From Burkholderia lata (GTDB lineage Bacteria; Pseudomonadota; Gammaproteobacteria; Burkholderiales; Burkholderiaceae): a stretch of DNA of 64,000 nucleotides. Position 1 is the first letter of the stretch, and every line of letters starts with the position of its first letter. The position numbers and the translations under genes were made by a program. A model generated the notes under the pieces. It did no database searches, was not told the DNA's origin, and worked only from the letters and a program-made list of their open reading frames with translations. Positions 1 through 8,181 of the stretch are shown here, piece by piece. The stretch covers positions 62,001 through 126,000 of the forward strand of contig NZ_CABVQK010000013.1 in NCBI RefSeq assembly GCF_902499335.1, written 5' to 3'.

Positions 1-1
1 G

Positions 2-1696
2 CTGTACGAACGCCGCAACGGCGCGAACCTGCTGCGCGTGCAGACCGACAGCGTGAACGAGCCGTTCGACGTCAATCGCGGCGGCCGCATCAACCTCGGC
101 TCGACCGCGAAGCTGCGTACGCTGATCACCTACCTGCAGATCGTGTCCGACCTGCATGCGCGCTACGCGAACCTGTCGAACGCGGAGCTGGCCCGCGTGA
201 AGCCCGACCCGATCGACGGGCTGTCGCACTGGGCGCTCGACTACCTGTCGCATACGCGTGACCGCTCGCTGCAGGCGATGCTCGACGCGGCCGTCGAACG
301 CAAGTATTCGGCGAGCCCGGACGTGTTCTACACGGGCGGCGGCGCGCAAGTATTCTCGAACTTCGAGAAGTCGGACAACGGCCGCATCCTGACGCTGCAC
401 ACGGCATTCGAGCATTCGGTCAACCTCGTGTTCGTGCGGCTGATGCGCGACATCGTCCACTACGAGACGCTGCAGGCGGCCGGCCCGTCGTCGTCGTGGC
501 TCGGCGACCCGGAGCAGCGCCGGCGTTACCTGCAGCAGTTCGTCGACGGCGAAAGCCAGGTCTACGTGAAGCGCTACTACACGCGCTTTGCGGGCAAGGC
601 GCCCGACGATGCGCTCGCGCTGATGCTGAAGGACGTGCGCAAGTCGCCGCCGAAGATCGCGACGGTGCTGCGCAGCGTCGCGCCGAACGAATCGCTCGCG
701 TGGTTCGACGCGCAGATGCGCGTGCAACTGAAGGGCACGCCGGCCGCGACGCTGTCCGACGACGACCTCGCCAGGCTCTACGCGAAGTACGCGATCGACC
801 GCTTCAACCTCAACGATCGAGGCTATATCGCGAGCGTGCATCCGCTCGCGCTGTGGACGCTCAACTACCTGCGCGCGCACCCGAGTGCATCGCTCGCCGA
901 CGTCCAGCGCGAGAGCCGCGATGCGCGTTTCTACACGTACTCGTGGCTGTACAAGACGCGCTACCACGCGACCCAGGACCGCCGCATCCGCCGCATGGTC
1001 GAACTGCGCGCGTATGCGGAAATCACGAAGTCGTGGCGTGCGCTCGGCTACCCGTTCGCGGAAGTCACGCCGTCGTACGCGGCCGCGATCGGCGCATCGG
1101 GCGACCAGCCCGACGCACTCGCGAAACTGATCGGCCTGATCGCGAACGGCGGCCAGAAAGCGCCGACCGAGACGATCACGCGGCTCGACTTCGCGAAGGG
1201 CACGCCATACGAAACGCGCTTCGTGCGCGCGGCCGCGCAGCCGCACCAGATGCTGTCGCCGGAGATCGTCAACGTGGCGCATACGCTGCTGCGCGACGTC
1301 GTGCTCAGCGGCACCGCGCGCCGCCTCGCGGGCGGCTTCACGCTGCCCGACGGCAAGACGCTCGACGTGTACGGCAAGACGGGGACGGGCGACCAGCGCT
1401 TCAACGTCTATGCGCGCGGCGCGCGGCTGATCGAGTCGCGCAAGGTGAACCGCAGCGGCACGTTCGTGTTCGTGCTCGGCGACCGCTTCTTCGGGGTCCT
1501 GACCGCAACGGCGCACGAACCGTATGCGGCACGCTACGACTTCACGAGCGCGATGGCCGTGCAGTTGCTGAAGTCGATGGCGCCGGCGCTCGCGCCGCTG
1601 ATCGAACGCCCGGCCGGCACCGGCAAGCGCGCCGCGGGCCCTGCCCCGCAGGCGGAAACGCCCGCGCCGGATGCGGCTACCGCGCAACCGTCCTGA
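2..1696 (+). CDS. penicillin-binding transpeptidase-domain protein, 5' end outside window
   Basis: C-terminal part (about 565 residues) of a cell-wall enzyme; the frame is open to the left edge, so the true start is not visible. Counting from the GTG at 38, all three penicillin-binding motifs are present: S-T-A-K at residues 22-25 (catalytic Ser22), S-V-N at 127-129 and K-T-G at 447-449. Proteins of this family cross-link peptidoglycan in the periplasm; a family 51 glycosyltransferase domain is expected upstream but lies outside the window. The stretch between S-V-N and K-T-G (about 318 residues) is far longer than usual and implies an insert. The tail is Ala/Pro-rich and probably disordered. 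Confidence 0.8.
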   Translation: MYERRNGANLLRVQTDSVNEPFDVNRGGRINLGSTAKLRTLITYLQIVSDLHARYANLSNAELARVKPDPIDGLSHWALDYLSHTRDRSLQAMLDAAVERKYSASPDVFYTGGGAQVFSNFEKSDNGRILTLHTAFEHSVNLVFVRLMRDIVHYETLQAAGPSSSWLGDPEQRRRYLQQFVDGESQVYVKRYYTRFAGKAPDDALALMLKDVRKSPPKIATVLRSVAPNESLAWFDAQMRVQLKGTPAATLSDDDLARLYAKYAIDRFNLNDRGYIASVHPLALWTLNYLRAHPSASLADVQRESRDARFYTYSWLYKTRYHATQDRRIRRMVELRAYAEITKSWRALGYPFAEVTPSYAAAIGASGDQPDALAKLIGLIANGGQKAPTETITRLDFAKGTPYETRFVRAAAQPHQMLSPEIVNVAHTLLRDVVLSGTARRLAGGFTLPDGKTLDVYGKTGTGDQRFNVYARGARLIESRKVNRSGTFVFVLGDRFFGVLTATAHEPYAARYDFTSAMAVQLLKSMAPALAPLIERPAGTGKRAAGPAPQAETPAPDAATAQPS

Positions 1697-1730
1697 CGGC
1701 CGCGCGACCGTTCATGCGCCGGCGCGCCGC

Positions 1731-2078
1731 TCAATGCGAGCGGCCGTCGTAGTGCGTGACCGGCAGCGCGTCGATATCGACATCCTCGAGACAGCGCACG
1801 TTGATCGCGGCCATCGCGGTGCCGTTCGGGTGGACGCCCTCGCCGAACGCGTGAATCCCGCAGCGCTTGCAGAAGCGGTGCTTGATCACGTGCTTGTTGA
1901 ACATGTAGGTGGCGAGATGTTCGTCGGGCGTGAGGAGTGTCATGTGATCGCGCGGCACGAACCACATCAGCGCGCCCTTGCGCTGGCAGATCGAGCAGTT
2001 GCACGCCATCACGCCCTGCAGGTCGCCTTCCGCCTCGAACTTCACGTCTCCGCAGTGACAGCTTCCGCGATAAAGCAT
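1731..2078 (-). CDS. GFA/CENP-V family zinc-binding protein
   Basis: Small protein of 115 residues with the cysteine pattern of the GFA (glutathione-dependent formaldehyde-activating enzyme-like) fold: C7-x-C9, C26-x-C28-xx-C31 and C70-xx-C73, which in the family bind zinc. The start at 2078 is chosen because GGGAG lies about 7 bases upstream and the next residues begin the conserved fold; a longer in-frame reading to 2222 has no family similarity. It is divergent from the Cys-rich DUF1272 gene at 2234. The real substrate of most members of this family is unknown, so only the fold is assigned. Confidence 0.85.
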   Translation of the reverse strand: MLYRGSCHCGDVKFEAEGDLQGVMACNCSICQRKGALMWFVPRDHMTLLTPDEHLATYMFNKHVIKHRFCKRCGIHAFGEGVHPNGTAMAAINVRCLEDVDIDALPVTHYDGRSH

Positions 2079-2233
2079 GGTCGTCTCCCGGTGCGGCCCA
2101 TGCGCATCGACGGCGCCCCGGCGGGACACCGTTGGCCAGGCCGATCCAAGCGGGTACAGTAGCGCGCACATACGCCGCACGCAATGTCCGTGTGGCGCCC
2201 GTCCCGACCCCGTCCAAACCAAGGAAAACCGTC

Positions 2234-2479
2234 ATGCTCGAACTGCGCCCCGGCTGCGAATGCTGCGACAAGGACCTGCCGCCCGATTCGGCGGATGCAC
2301 GCATCTGTACGTTCGAATGCACGTTCTGCGCGACCTGTGCCGACGACGTGTTGAAGGGCCGCTGCCCGAACTGCGGCGGCGACCTGGTCGTGCGTCCGCG
2401 GCGGCCGGCGAGCCTGCTCGCGAAATACCCGGCGTCGACCGAGCGCATCCACAAGCCGGGCGGCTGCGCGAACGCCTGA
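2234..2479 (+). CDS. DUF1272 small cysteine-rich protein
   Basis: Protein of 81 residues with nine cysteines in the first 47 positions (C8, C10, C11, C25, C29, C32, C35, C44, C47), several as CxxC pairs, which suggests a small zinc-ribbon or RING-like module. The pattern matches the DUF1272 family, whose role is not known. An AAGGAAAA purine-rich site precedes the ATG. It is transcribed divergently from the GFA-family gene, with 155 bases between the two starts. No membrane segment or signal peptide is visible. Confidence 0.85.
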   Translation: MLELRPGCECCDKDLPPDSADARICTFECTFCATCADDVLKGRCPNCGGDLVVRPRRPASLLAKYPASTERIHKPGGCANA

Positions 2480-2506
2480 CGGCGCCGCACCACCCGCCCG
2501 CGCCCG

Positions 2507-3187
2507 TCACGACATCTCGATCCGCGCGCGCGTCACCGCGAGCAGCGCCGCCATCGCGCGGCGTGCACCGTCCTCGTCACGCACGCGGATCGCGTCGCTG
2601 ACGGCCGTGTGCTCGGCGAGCGACGCGTTGTACACGTCCGCGCGGCGCGCATTCAGATGCAGTTGTGCCTCGAGCGTGCGATCGATCAGCGTGCCGAGCG
2701 GCACCAGCAGCTCGTTGCCGCCGGCCTCGAGCACGCTCAGGTGAAAGCGCAGGTCGGCGCGCACCCATTCGTCGACGTTGCGCGCGGCGGCCATTGCGCA
2801 CGCCGCGCCGTCGATCGCGGCGAACGTGTCCGGCGTATGCATGCGCGCGGCAAGCGCGGCCGCGAACGGCTCGACCATCTCGCGCATCTCCTGCAGCTTC
2901 AGCGCGAACGCGAGCGGCGGCGCGACACGCGCATACCAGTCGAGCAGGTCGGCATCGAGCAGGTTCCATACGCCGCGCGGCCGCACGCGCGTGCCGATCT
3001 TCGGCCGCGATTCGACGAGCCCCTTCGACGTGAGCGTACGCAGCGCCTCGCGCATCACCGTACGGCTCACGCCGTACATCTCCATCAGGTCGGGCTCCCT
3101 CGGCAGCAGCGACTCGGGCGGGTAGTCGCCGCGCAGGATCGCCGTGGCGAGCCGGAAGGCCGTCTGTCCATGCAGGTCGCGTCGAAT
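2507..3187 (-). CDS. dgoR: GntR/FadR-family regulator, DgoR-like
   Basis: Transcription regulator with an N-terminal winged helix (ending S-R-T-V-M-R-E-A-L-R) followed by an FCD-type all-helical ligand domain. The W-N-L-L-D-A-D-L-L-D-W stretch resembles the linker of E. coli DgoR. It is divergent from dgoD, so control of galactonate dehydration is likely. The start is odd: the first ATG in frame (3085) would delete half of the DNA-binding domain, and between it and the upstream stop (3202-3200) there is no ATG, GTG or TTG. GGAG lies before ATC (3190) and ATT (3187); I placed the start at ATT, with CTG at 3175 as another option. Confidence 0.75.
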   Translation of the reverse strand: MRRDLHGQTAFRLATAILRGDYPPESLLPREPDLMEMYGVSRTVMREALRTLTSKGLVESRPKIGTRVRPRGVWNLLDADLLDWYARVAPPLAFALKLQEMREMVEPFAAALAARMHTPDTFAAIDGAACAMAAARNVDEWVRADLRFHLSVLEAGGNELLVPLGTLIDRTLEAQLHLNARRADVYNASLAEHTAVSDAIRVRDEDGARRAMAALLAVTRARIEMS

Positions 3188-3241
3188 GATCGTTCTCCGT
3201 TAAGCCGGTGCCCGGGCGTGCCGGCTGCCCACTATCTGCAC

Positions 3242-3262
3242 AATAGTGCTACTAATACTATT
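3242..3262. promoter_or_regulatory. inverted repeat, probable DgoR operator
   Basis: AATAGT and ACTATT form a perfect inverted repeat with a 9-base AT-rich spacer. It sits between the divergent dgoR-like and dgoD genes in otherwise GC-rich DNA, where a GntR-type repressor would be expected to bind. The functional assignment is inference. Confidence 0.5.
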
Positions 3263-3353
3263 TTTTATCGGTCTACGCTAGGATAACCGCGAAATCATGC
3301 GACCGTGCGCCGCGCCCGATTGCCCGCGCCGGTCTACCCCGGAGACTCGCATC

Positions 3354-4502
3354 GTGAAAATCACCCGCCTCGAAACCTTCGTCGTCCCGCCGCGCTGGCT
3401 GTTCCTCAAGATCGAAACCGACGAGGGCATCGTCGGCTGGGGCGAGCCGATCGTCGAAGGCCGCGCGCACACGGTCGAGGCGGCCGTGCAGGAGCTGGCC
3501 GACTACCTCGTCGGCCGCGATCCGCTGCTGATCGAGGATCACTGGCAGGTGATGTACCGCGCAGGCTTCTACCGCGGCGGCCCGATCATGATGAGCGCGA
3601 TCGCGGGCGTCGACCAGGCGCTGTGGGACATCAAGGGCAAGCATCACGGCGTGCCCGTGCACGCGCTGCTCGGCGGCCAGGTACGCGATCGCATCAAGGT
3701 GTATTCGTGGATCGGCGGCGACCGCCCGAGCGACGTCGCGAACAATGCGCGCGCGGTGGTCGAGCGCGGCTTCAAGGCCGTGAAGATGAACGGCTCCGAG
3801 GAACTGCAGATCGTCGACACCTACGACAAGGTCGAACAGGTAATCGCGAACGTCGCGGCGGTGCGCGACGCGGTCGGCCCGCACGTCGGGATCGGCGTCG
3901 ACTTCCACGGCCGCGTGCACAAGCCGATGGCGAAGGTGCTCGCGAAGGAACTCGACCCGTACAAGCTGATGTTCATCGAGGAGCCGGTGCTGTCGGAGAA
4001 CGTCGAGGCGCTGCGCGACATCGTCAACCAGACCAATACGCCGATCGCGCTCGGCGAGCGGCTCTACTCGCGCTGGGATTTCAAGCACATCCTCGCGGGC
4101 GGCTACGTCGACATCATCCAGCCCGACGCGTCGCACGCGGGCGGCATCACCGAGTGCCGCAAGATCGCGACGCTCGCGGAGAGCTACGACGTCGCGCTCG
4201 CGCTGCACTGCCCGCTCGGCCCGATCGCGCTCGCCGCGTGCCTGCAGCTCGACGCGGTCAGCTACAACGCGTTCATCCAGGAACAGAGCCTCGGCATCCA
4301 CTACAACCAGGGCAACGACCTGCTCGACTACCTGCGCAACCCCGAGGTGTTCCGCTACGAGGACGGCTTCGTCGCGATCCCGCAGGGCCCGGGGCTCGGC
4401 ATCGACGTGAACGAGGAGAAGGTGCGCGAGATGGCGAAGACGGGCCATCGCTGGCGCAACCCGGTGTGGCGTCACGCGGACGGCAGCGTCGCCGAGTGGT
4501 GA
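3354..4502 (+). CDS. dgoD: D-galactonate dehydratase (enolase superfamily)
   Basis: Converts D-galactonate to 2-dehydro-3-deoxy-D-galactonate in the De Ley-Doudoroff pathway. The protein is 382 residues, the same length as E. coli DgoD, and carries the expected residues at the same positions: Mg ligands D183, E209 and E235, and the catalytic pair H185 and H285. The GTG start at 3354 is preceded by GGAG at a normal distance; the in-frame ATG at 3297 has no such site. The gene stands alone after a divergent GntR regulator: the kinase and aldolase (dgoK, dgoA) that complete the pathway are not in the window. Confidence 0.93.
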   Translation: MKITRLETFVVPPRWLFLKIETDEGIVGWGEPIVEGRAHTVEAAVQELADYLVGRDPLLIEDHWQVMYRAGFYRGGPIMMSAIAGVDQALWDIKGKHHGVPVHALLGGQVRDRIKVYSWIGGDRPSDVANNARAVVERGFKAVKMNGSEELQIVDTYDKVEQVIANVAAVRDAVGPHVGIGVDFHGRVHKPMAKVLAKELDPYKLMFIEEPVLSENVEALRDIVNQTNTPIALGERLYSRWDFKHILAGGYVDIIQPDASHAGGITECRKIATLAESYDVALALHCPLGPIALAACLQLDAVSYNAFIQEQSLGIHYNQGNDLLDYLRNPEVFRYEDGFVAIPQGPGLGIDVNEEKVREMAKTGHRWRNPVWRHADGSVAEW

Positions 4503-4553
4503 GCGCGATGCGCAGCGCGCGGCTGCGGCCCGCGCGGTAAGTCTCGATTCGAG

Positions 4554-4581
4554 AACGGCTGCCCGACAGGCAGCCGTTTTT
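4554..4581 (+). terminator. rho-independent terminator of dgoD
   Basis: Perfect 10-bp stem (AACGGCTGCC / GGCAGCCGTT) with a 5-base loop, followed by a T run, 51 bases after the dgoD stop. Confidence 0.85.
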
Positions 4582-4656
4582 GCATGTGCGGTGCGACGCC
4601 CGGCACGCGCCGGGCGCGCGACGGCGGCCTTGCGCCGCGCCAGGCGTAACCTGCCG

Positions 4657-5589
4657 TCAGCCGATCGCCGCGAACCCCGGCACGCTGAACGACAGCACGG
4701 CGGCCGCGACGAACACGCCGATCATCGTCAGCGCTTCGAGATGCAGGATGTTGCGGAACGTGTGCGCATCCTCGGTCGACGCGGTGCGGCGCAGGCGCGG
4801 CAGCGCCGCGAAGCGGTTCAGGCCGCCGAGCACGAGCGCGAGCGCGACGAGCAGCAGCTTCAGCAGCAACACGCGCCCCCACGTGCTGCCGTCGAGCGGC
4901 GCGAGCGAACCGCCGAGCCCGCGGATCGCGTTGAGCGCGCCGGTGCCGAGCACGAAGACGACCGCGATGATCGACGTACGCGACAGGTGCTGGCCGATGC
5001 GGATCAGCGCGCCGCGCGCGACCGACGAGCCGAGCGCCGGCAGCACCGCGAGCCCGCCCGCGAGCACGAGGCCGCCCCACACGGCGGTTGCGAGCAGGTG
5101 CAGCGTCTGCACGCCGACCGCCGCGGACAGCGCGCCCGTATCGGCCGCATGGCCGAGCGACGCCTTGCCGGCCGCGACCACGATCACCGCGAGCCACAGC
5201 ACCGCATGCGCGACCGGGCCGTCCGGCTTGGCCAGCGCGACGATCGCGAGCACCACCGCACCGGCGAACGCGACGCTCCACGCGAAGCCCGTATGCGTCT
5301 GCGTCAGCATGACGGGAATCGCGGCGAACGCGCCGCCGAGCCCCGCCCCGCTCATCGTCGCGGCCTCGTAGACGAGCCAGCCGAGATCCGCGAGCACCAG
5401 CGCCAGCGCCGCCGCGACCAGCGAATGTTGCGCGCGCAGCCACGCGGGATGCGACGGCGCAATGACCGGACGCGCACCGTCCTTGCCGAGCCATGCCTTG
5501 AGCAGCGCCGAGCCGACCGCCATCGCGAACGCGGCGTCCATCAGCGCCGCGAGCGCGACCTGACCGATCCACAAGCTGTCGAACTTCAT
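4657..5589 (-). CDS. copD: CopD-family copper resistance membrane protein
   Basis: Integral membrane protein of 310 residues made of about eight hydrophobic segments separated by short loops, as in the CopD/PcoD family of inner-membrane proteins linked to copper uptake or tolerance. The ATG at 5589 is chosen because GGGAGGG lies 8 bases upstream; residues that could be read further upstream do not look like a membrane protein. No copC, copA or copB partner is adjacent, so the link to copper rests on the family alone. Confidence 0.8.
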   Translation of the reverse strand: MKFDSLWIGQVALAALMDAAFAMAVGSALLKAWLGKDGARPVIAPSHPAWLRAQHSLVAAALALVLADLGWLVYEAATMSGAGLGGAFAAIPVMLTQTHTGFAWSVAFAGAVVLAIVALAKPDGPVAHAVLWLAVIVVAAGKASLGHAADTGALSAAVGVQTLHLLATAVWGGLVLAGGLAVLPALGSSVARGALIRIGQHLSRTSIIAVVFVLGTGALNAIRGLGGSLAPLDGSTWGRVLLLKLLLVALALVLGGLNRFAALPRLRRTASTEDAHTFRNILHLEALTMIGVFVAAAVLSFSVPGFAAIG

Positions 5590-5977
5590 CGCGCACACCC
5601 TCCCGAAAGCGGCAGGCCGACGGGGCGGCGGCAACAGGACGGACAGCGTGAGGAGGGCAACGGCACGGTAGAAAACGTCATCGATGAATCCGGAAACGGG
5701 AGAAATGACTGGACCTGCGGCGGAGGCGGCGCCGCGCGACCCGCGAGTGTACGGTCTTCGATGGTGAAAACGCACGCCGGTTCACACCGGTGCGTCGCAA
5801 TGCGCGTCAAATTGTCGCAAGTCGCAAACGGACAGGAACCGCTGTCCTTTTGCCAAATAGCCGTCATTACCCATCGATGATAGAATGCCGCGTCGCAGCA
5901 GCCCGGCTGCCTTGCCGTCATGCGCCGAGCCGATCGTAGCCCGGACAGGTCCCCGTCGAATAAACATGGAGTCTCGT
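5590..5977. other. intergenic region between copD and the cytochrome pair
   Basis: This 388-base stretch holds the upstream regions of the two divergent genes. A short GGACAG/CTGTCC stem followed by TTTT (5830-5851) and an imperfect inverted repeat around 5771-5794 are visible, but neither is strong enough to name. Short open frames here show no protein-like composition. Confidence 0.5.
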
Positions 5978-6730
5978 GTGTCTTCAAGACGCCTCTTCCG
6001 TCCGCTGCTCGCCGTTCTGATGTTCGGCAGCGCGGGCCTTATGAGCGCTGCCCAAGCGCAGACCAAGCCCACGGAGCAAGCGCACGCCCAGCAGGCGCCG
6101 CTCAAGGCACCCGATACCATGGCCGAGCGCGTGCGCGGCTGTACGGCCTGCCATGGCGTCCATGGCCAGGGCACGGACAACGACTACTTCCCGCGTCTTG
6201 CCGGCAAGCCCGCCGAGTACCTGTACAACCAGCTCGTCAACTTCCGTGACGGCCGGCGCAAGTACCCGCCGATGAACTACCTGCTGACGTACCTGAACGA
6301 CGACTACCTGCGCGAGATGGCCGAGCACTTCTCGGCTGAACGCCCGCCGTACCCGGCGCCGGCGAAGCCGACGCTGCCGGCCGCGACGCTCGCGCGCGGC
6401 AAGCAACTCGTCACGCAAGGCGACCCGTCCCGCAAGCTGCCGGCCTGCGTGGCCTGCCACGGCGCGACGCTGACCGGCATGCAGCCGGCGATCCCGGGCC
6501 TGGTCGGCCTGCACGCCGATTACCTGAGCGCGCAGATCGGTGCATGGCGTTCGGGCAACCGTCACGCGAAGGCGCCCGATTGCATGCATGACGTCGCTTC
6601 GAAGCTTTCCGACGAAGACGTGACGGCCGTGACCGCGTGGCTCGCCGCGCAACCGGCGCCCGCCAACCCCGTGCCGGCTCCGGCGCGTTCGATGAAGACT
6701 CCGCTCGCCTGCGGCAGCGAACCGCAATAA
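5978..6730 (+). CDS. diheme cytochrome c (c4-like), exported
   Basis: Periplasmic electron carrier of 250 residues. A signal peptide (two Arg, hydrophobic core, A-Q-A cleavage region) is followed by two heme-binding motifs, C-T-A-C-H (C55, C58, H59) and C-V-A-C-H (C157, C160, H161), one in each half as in cytochrome c4. The GTG at 5978 has GGAG 6 bases upstream; the ATG four codons earlier (5966) has no ribosome site but gives almost the same protein. It ends 19 bases before a triheme cytochrome gene and is surely co-transcribed with it. Confidence 0.88.
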   Translation: MSSRRLFRPLLAVLMFGSAGLMSAAQAQTKPTEQAHAQQAPLKAPDTMAERVRGCTACHGVHGQGTDNDYFPRLAGKPAEYLYNQLVNFRDGRRKYPPMNYLLTYLNDDYLREMAEHFSAERPPYPAPAKPTLPAATLARGKQLVTQGDPSRKLPACVACHGATLTGMQPAIPGLVGLHADYLSAQIGAWRSGNRHAKAPDCMHDVASKLSDEDVTAVTAWLAAQPAPANPVPAPARSMKTPLACGSEPQ

Positions 6731-6749
6731 GGCAAGGGAGACAGACACA

Positions 6750-8048
6750 ATGAAACGCAAGTCCCTGTTTGCACTCTCGGCCGTCGCGATCGTCGCGGCT
6801 GCCGCCCTCGTGCCGGTCCTGTGGCCGGGCAACGACACGCTGCACGGCGCCGCTGCCGTCGCGGCCACGCCGGCCGACCAGGCCGCGCTGATCAAGAAGG
6901 GCGAATACCTCGCGCGCGTCGGCGACTGTATCGCGTGCCACACCGTGCGCGGCGGCAAGTCGTTCGCGGGCGGCCTGCCGATGGCGACGCCGTTCGGCAC
7001 GATGTACACGCCGAACATCACGCCGGACGACAAGGACGGCATCGGCAAGTGGACGTCGGACGACTTCTACCGCGCGATGCACACCGGCCGTTCGAAGGAC
7101 GGCAGCCTGCTCTACCCGGGCTTCCCGTTCGCGAGCTACACGAAGGTCACGCGCTCGGATTCGGACGCGATCTACGCATACCTGCGCTCGGTCGCGCCGG
7201 TGTCGGTGCCGAGCCGTCCGCATGAACTGAAGTTCCCGTTCAACAACCGCAACCTGCTGATCGGCTGGCGCACGCTGTTCTTCAAGGAAGGCGAGTACAA
7301 GCCGGATCCGACCAAGTCGGTCGAATGGAACCGCGGCGCGTACCTCGTCGAAGGCCTCGGCCACTGCTCGATGTGCCACACGTCGATCAACATGATGGGC
7401 GGCCCGGTGACGGGGTCGGCGTTCGCCGGCGGCCTGATCCCGCTGCAGAACTGGTACGCTCCGTCGCTGACGAACGACAAGGAACTCGGCCTCGGCGACT
7501 GGCACGTGCAGGAGCTGTCCGACCTGCTGCAGGCCGGCGTGTCGAACAAGGGCGCAGTGTTCGGCCCGATGGCCGACGTCGTGCACAACAGCCTGCAGTA
7601 CATGAGCGACGAAGATACGCGCGCGATGTCGACGTACCTGAAGTCGATCCCGCAGAAGGCTGAAGCGCCGAAGAACATGCAGTACGAGCCGTCGAAGCAG
7701 TTCGGCAACGCGCTGTTCGATCAGGGCAAGAAGATCTACGCGGACAACTGCGCGACCTGCCACGCCGAAACCGGCGCAGGCAAGCCGCCGGCGTATCCGC
7801 CGCTCGCGGGCAACCACTCGATCATGATGGAATCGGCAGTCAACCCGATCCGCATGGTGCTGAATGGCGGCTATCCGCCGAGCACGTTCAAGAATCCGCG
7901 TCCGTACGGGATGCCGCCGTTCGCACAGTCGCTGTCGAACCAGGAAGTGGCGGCGGTTGTCACGTATATCCGGATGTCGTGGGGTAACAACGGTACGCCG
8001 ATCTCGCCGCAACAGGTGAGCGACCTGCGTTCCGCGCCGCTCGACTAA
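6750..8048 (+). CDS. triheme cytochrome c, alcohol/gluconate dehydrogenase subunit type
   Basis: Exported or membrane-anchored cytochrome of 432 residues with an N-terminal hydrophobic segment and three heme motifs: C-I-A-C-H (C60, C63), C-S-M-C-H (C206, C209) and C-A-T-C-H (C334, C337). Sequence and spacing match the cytochrome subunits that pass electrons from PQQ- or FAD-dependent alcohol, gluconate or sorbitol dehydrogenases to ubiquinone. Here its partner is a c4-like diheme protein and no dehydrogenase gene is adjacent, so the electron donor is unknown. A GGGAG-like site precedes the ATG. Confidence 0.88.
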   Translation: MKRKSLFALSAVAIVAAAALVPVLWPGNDTLHGAAAVAATPADQAALIKKGEYLARVGDCIACHTVRGGKSFAGGLPMATPFGTMYTPNITPDDKDGIGKWTSDDFYRAMHTGRSKDGSLLYPGFPFASYTKVTRSDSDAIYAYLRSVAPVSVPSRPHELKFPFNNRNLLIGWRTLFFKEGEYKPDPTKSVEWNRGAYLVEGLGHCSMCHTSINMMGGPVTGSAFAGGLIPLQNWYAPSLTNDKELGLGDWHVQELSDLLQAGVSNKGAVFGPMADVVHNSLQYMSDEDTRAMSTYLKSIPQKAEAPKNMQYEPSKQFGNALFDQGKKIYADNCATCHAETGAGKPPAYPPLAGNHSIMMESAVNPIRMVLNGGYPPSTFKNPRPYGMPPFAQSLSNQEVAAVVTYIRMSWGNNGTPISPQQVSDLRSAPLD

Positions 8049-8067
8049 GAAGCGGCGAACACAAACG

Positions 8068-8103
8068 GGGCGCGGCTGCGGGAAACCGCGGCCGCGCCCT
8101 TTT
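8068..8103 (+). terminator. rho-independent terminator after the cytochrome pair
   Basis: A 14-bp GC-rich stem (one G-T wobble) with a GAAA loop at 8082-8085, followed by TTTT, 19 bases after the cytochrome stop. The T run continues into three TTTTGCA-like copies (8100-8119). Confidence 0.85.
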
Positions 8104-8181
8104 GCATTTTGCATTTTGCGATGTCACTCCCGCGCGGGCCGCGCGAGACGTCGCCGATCATAAAACTGAAGAGTGGTATCT

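Noticed and set aside
3273..4475. Open frame of 400 residues on the minus strand opposite dgoD
   Set aside because: It lies wholly antisense to a gene with all catalytic residues in place, is dominated by Arg, Ala and Val, and has no motif; it is a by-product of GC-rich third positions.
5830..5851. Short GGACAG/CTGTCC hairpin followed by TTTT
   Set aside because: Only a 6-bp stem and no gene ends before it on that strand; it is more likely chance or part of the promoter region.
5586..5987. Possible 133-residue Cys-containing protein on the minus strand between copD and the cytochrome genes
   Set aside because: No ribosome site, low-complexity tail and overlap with both upstream regions; not convincing.
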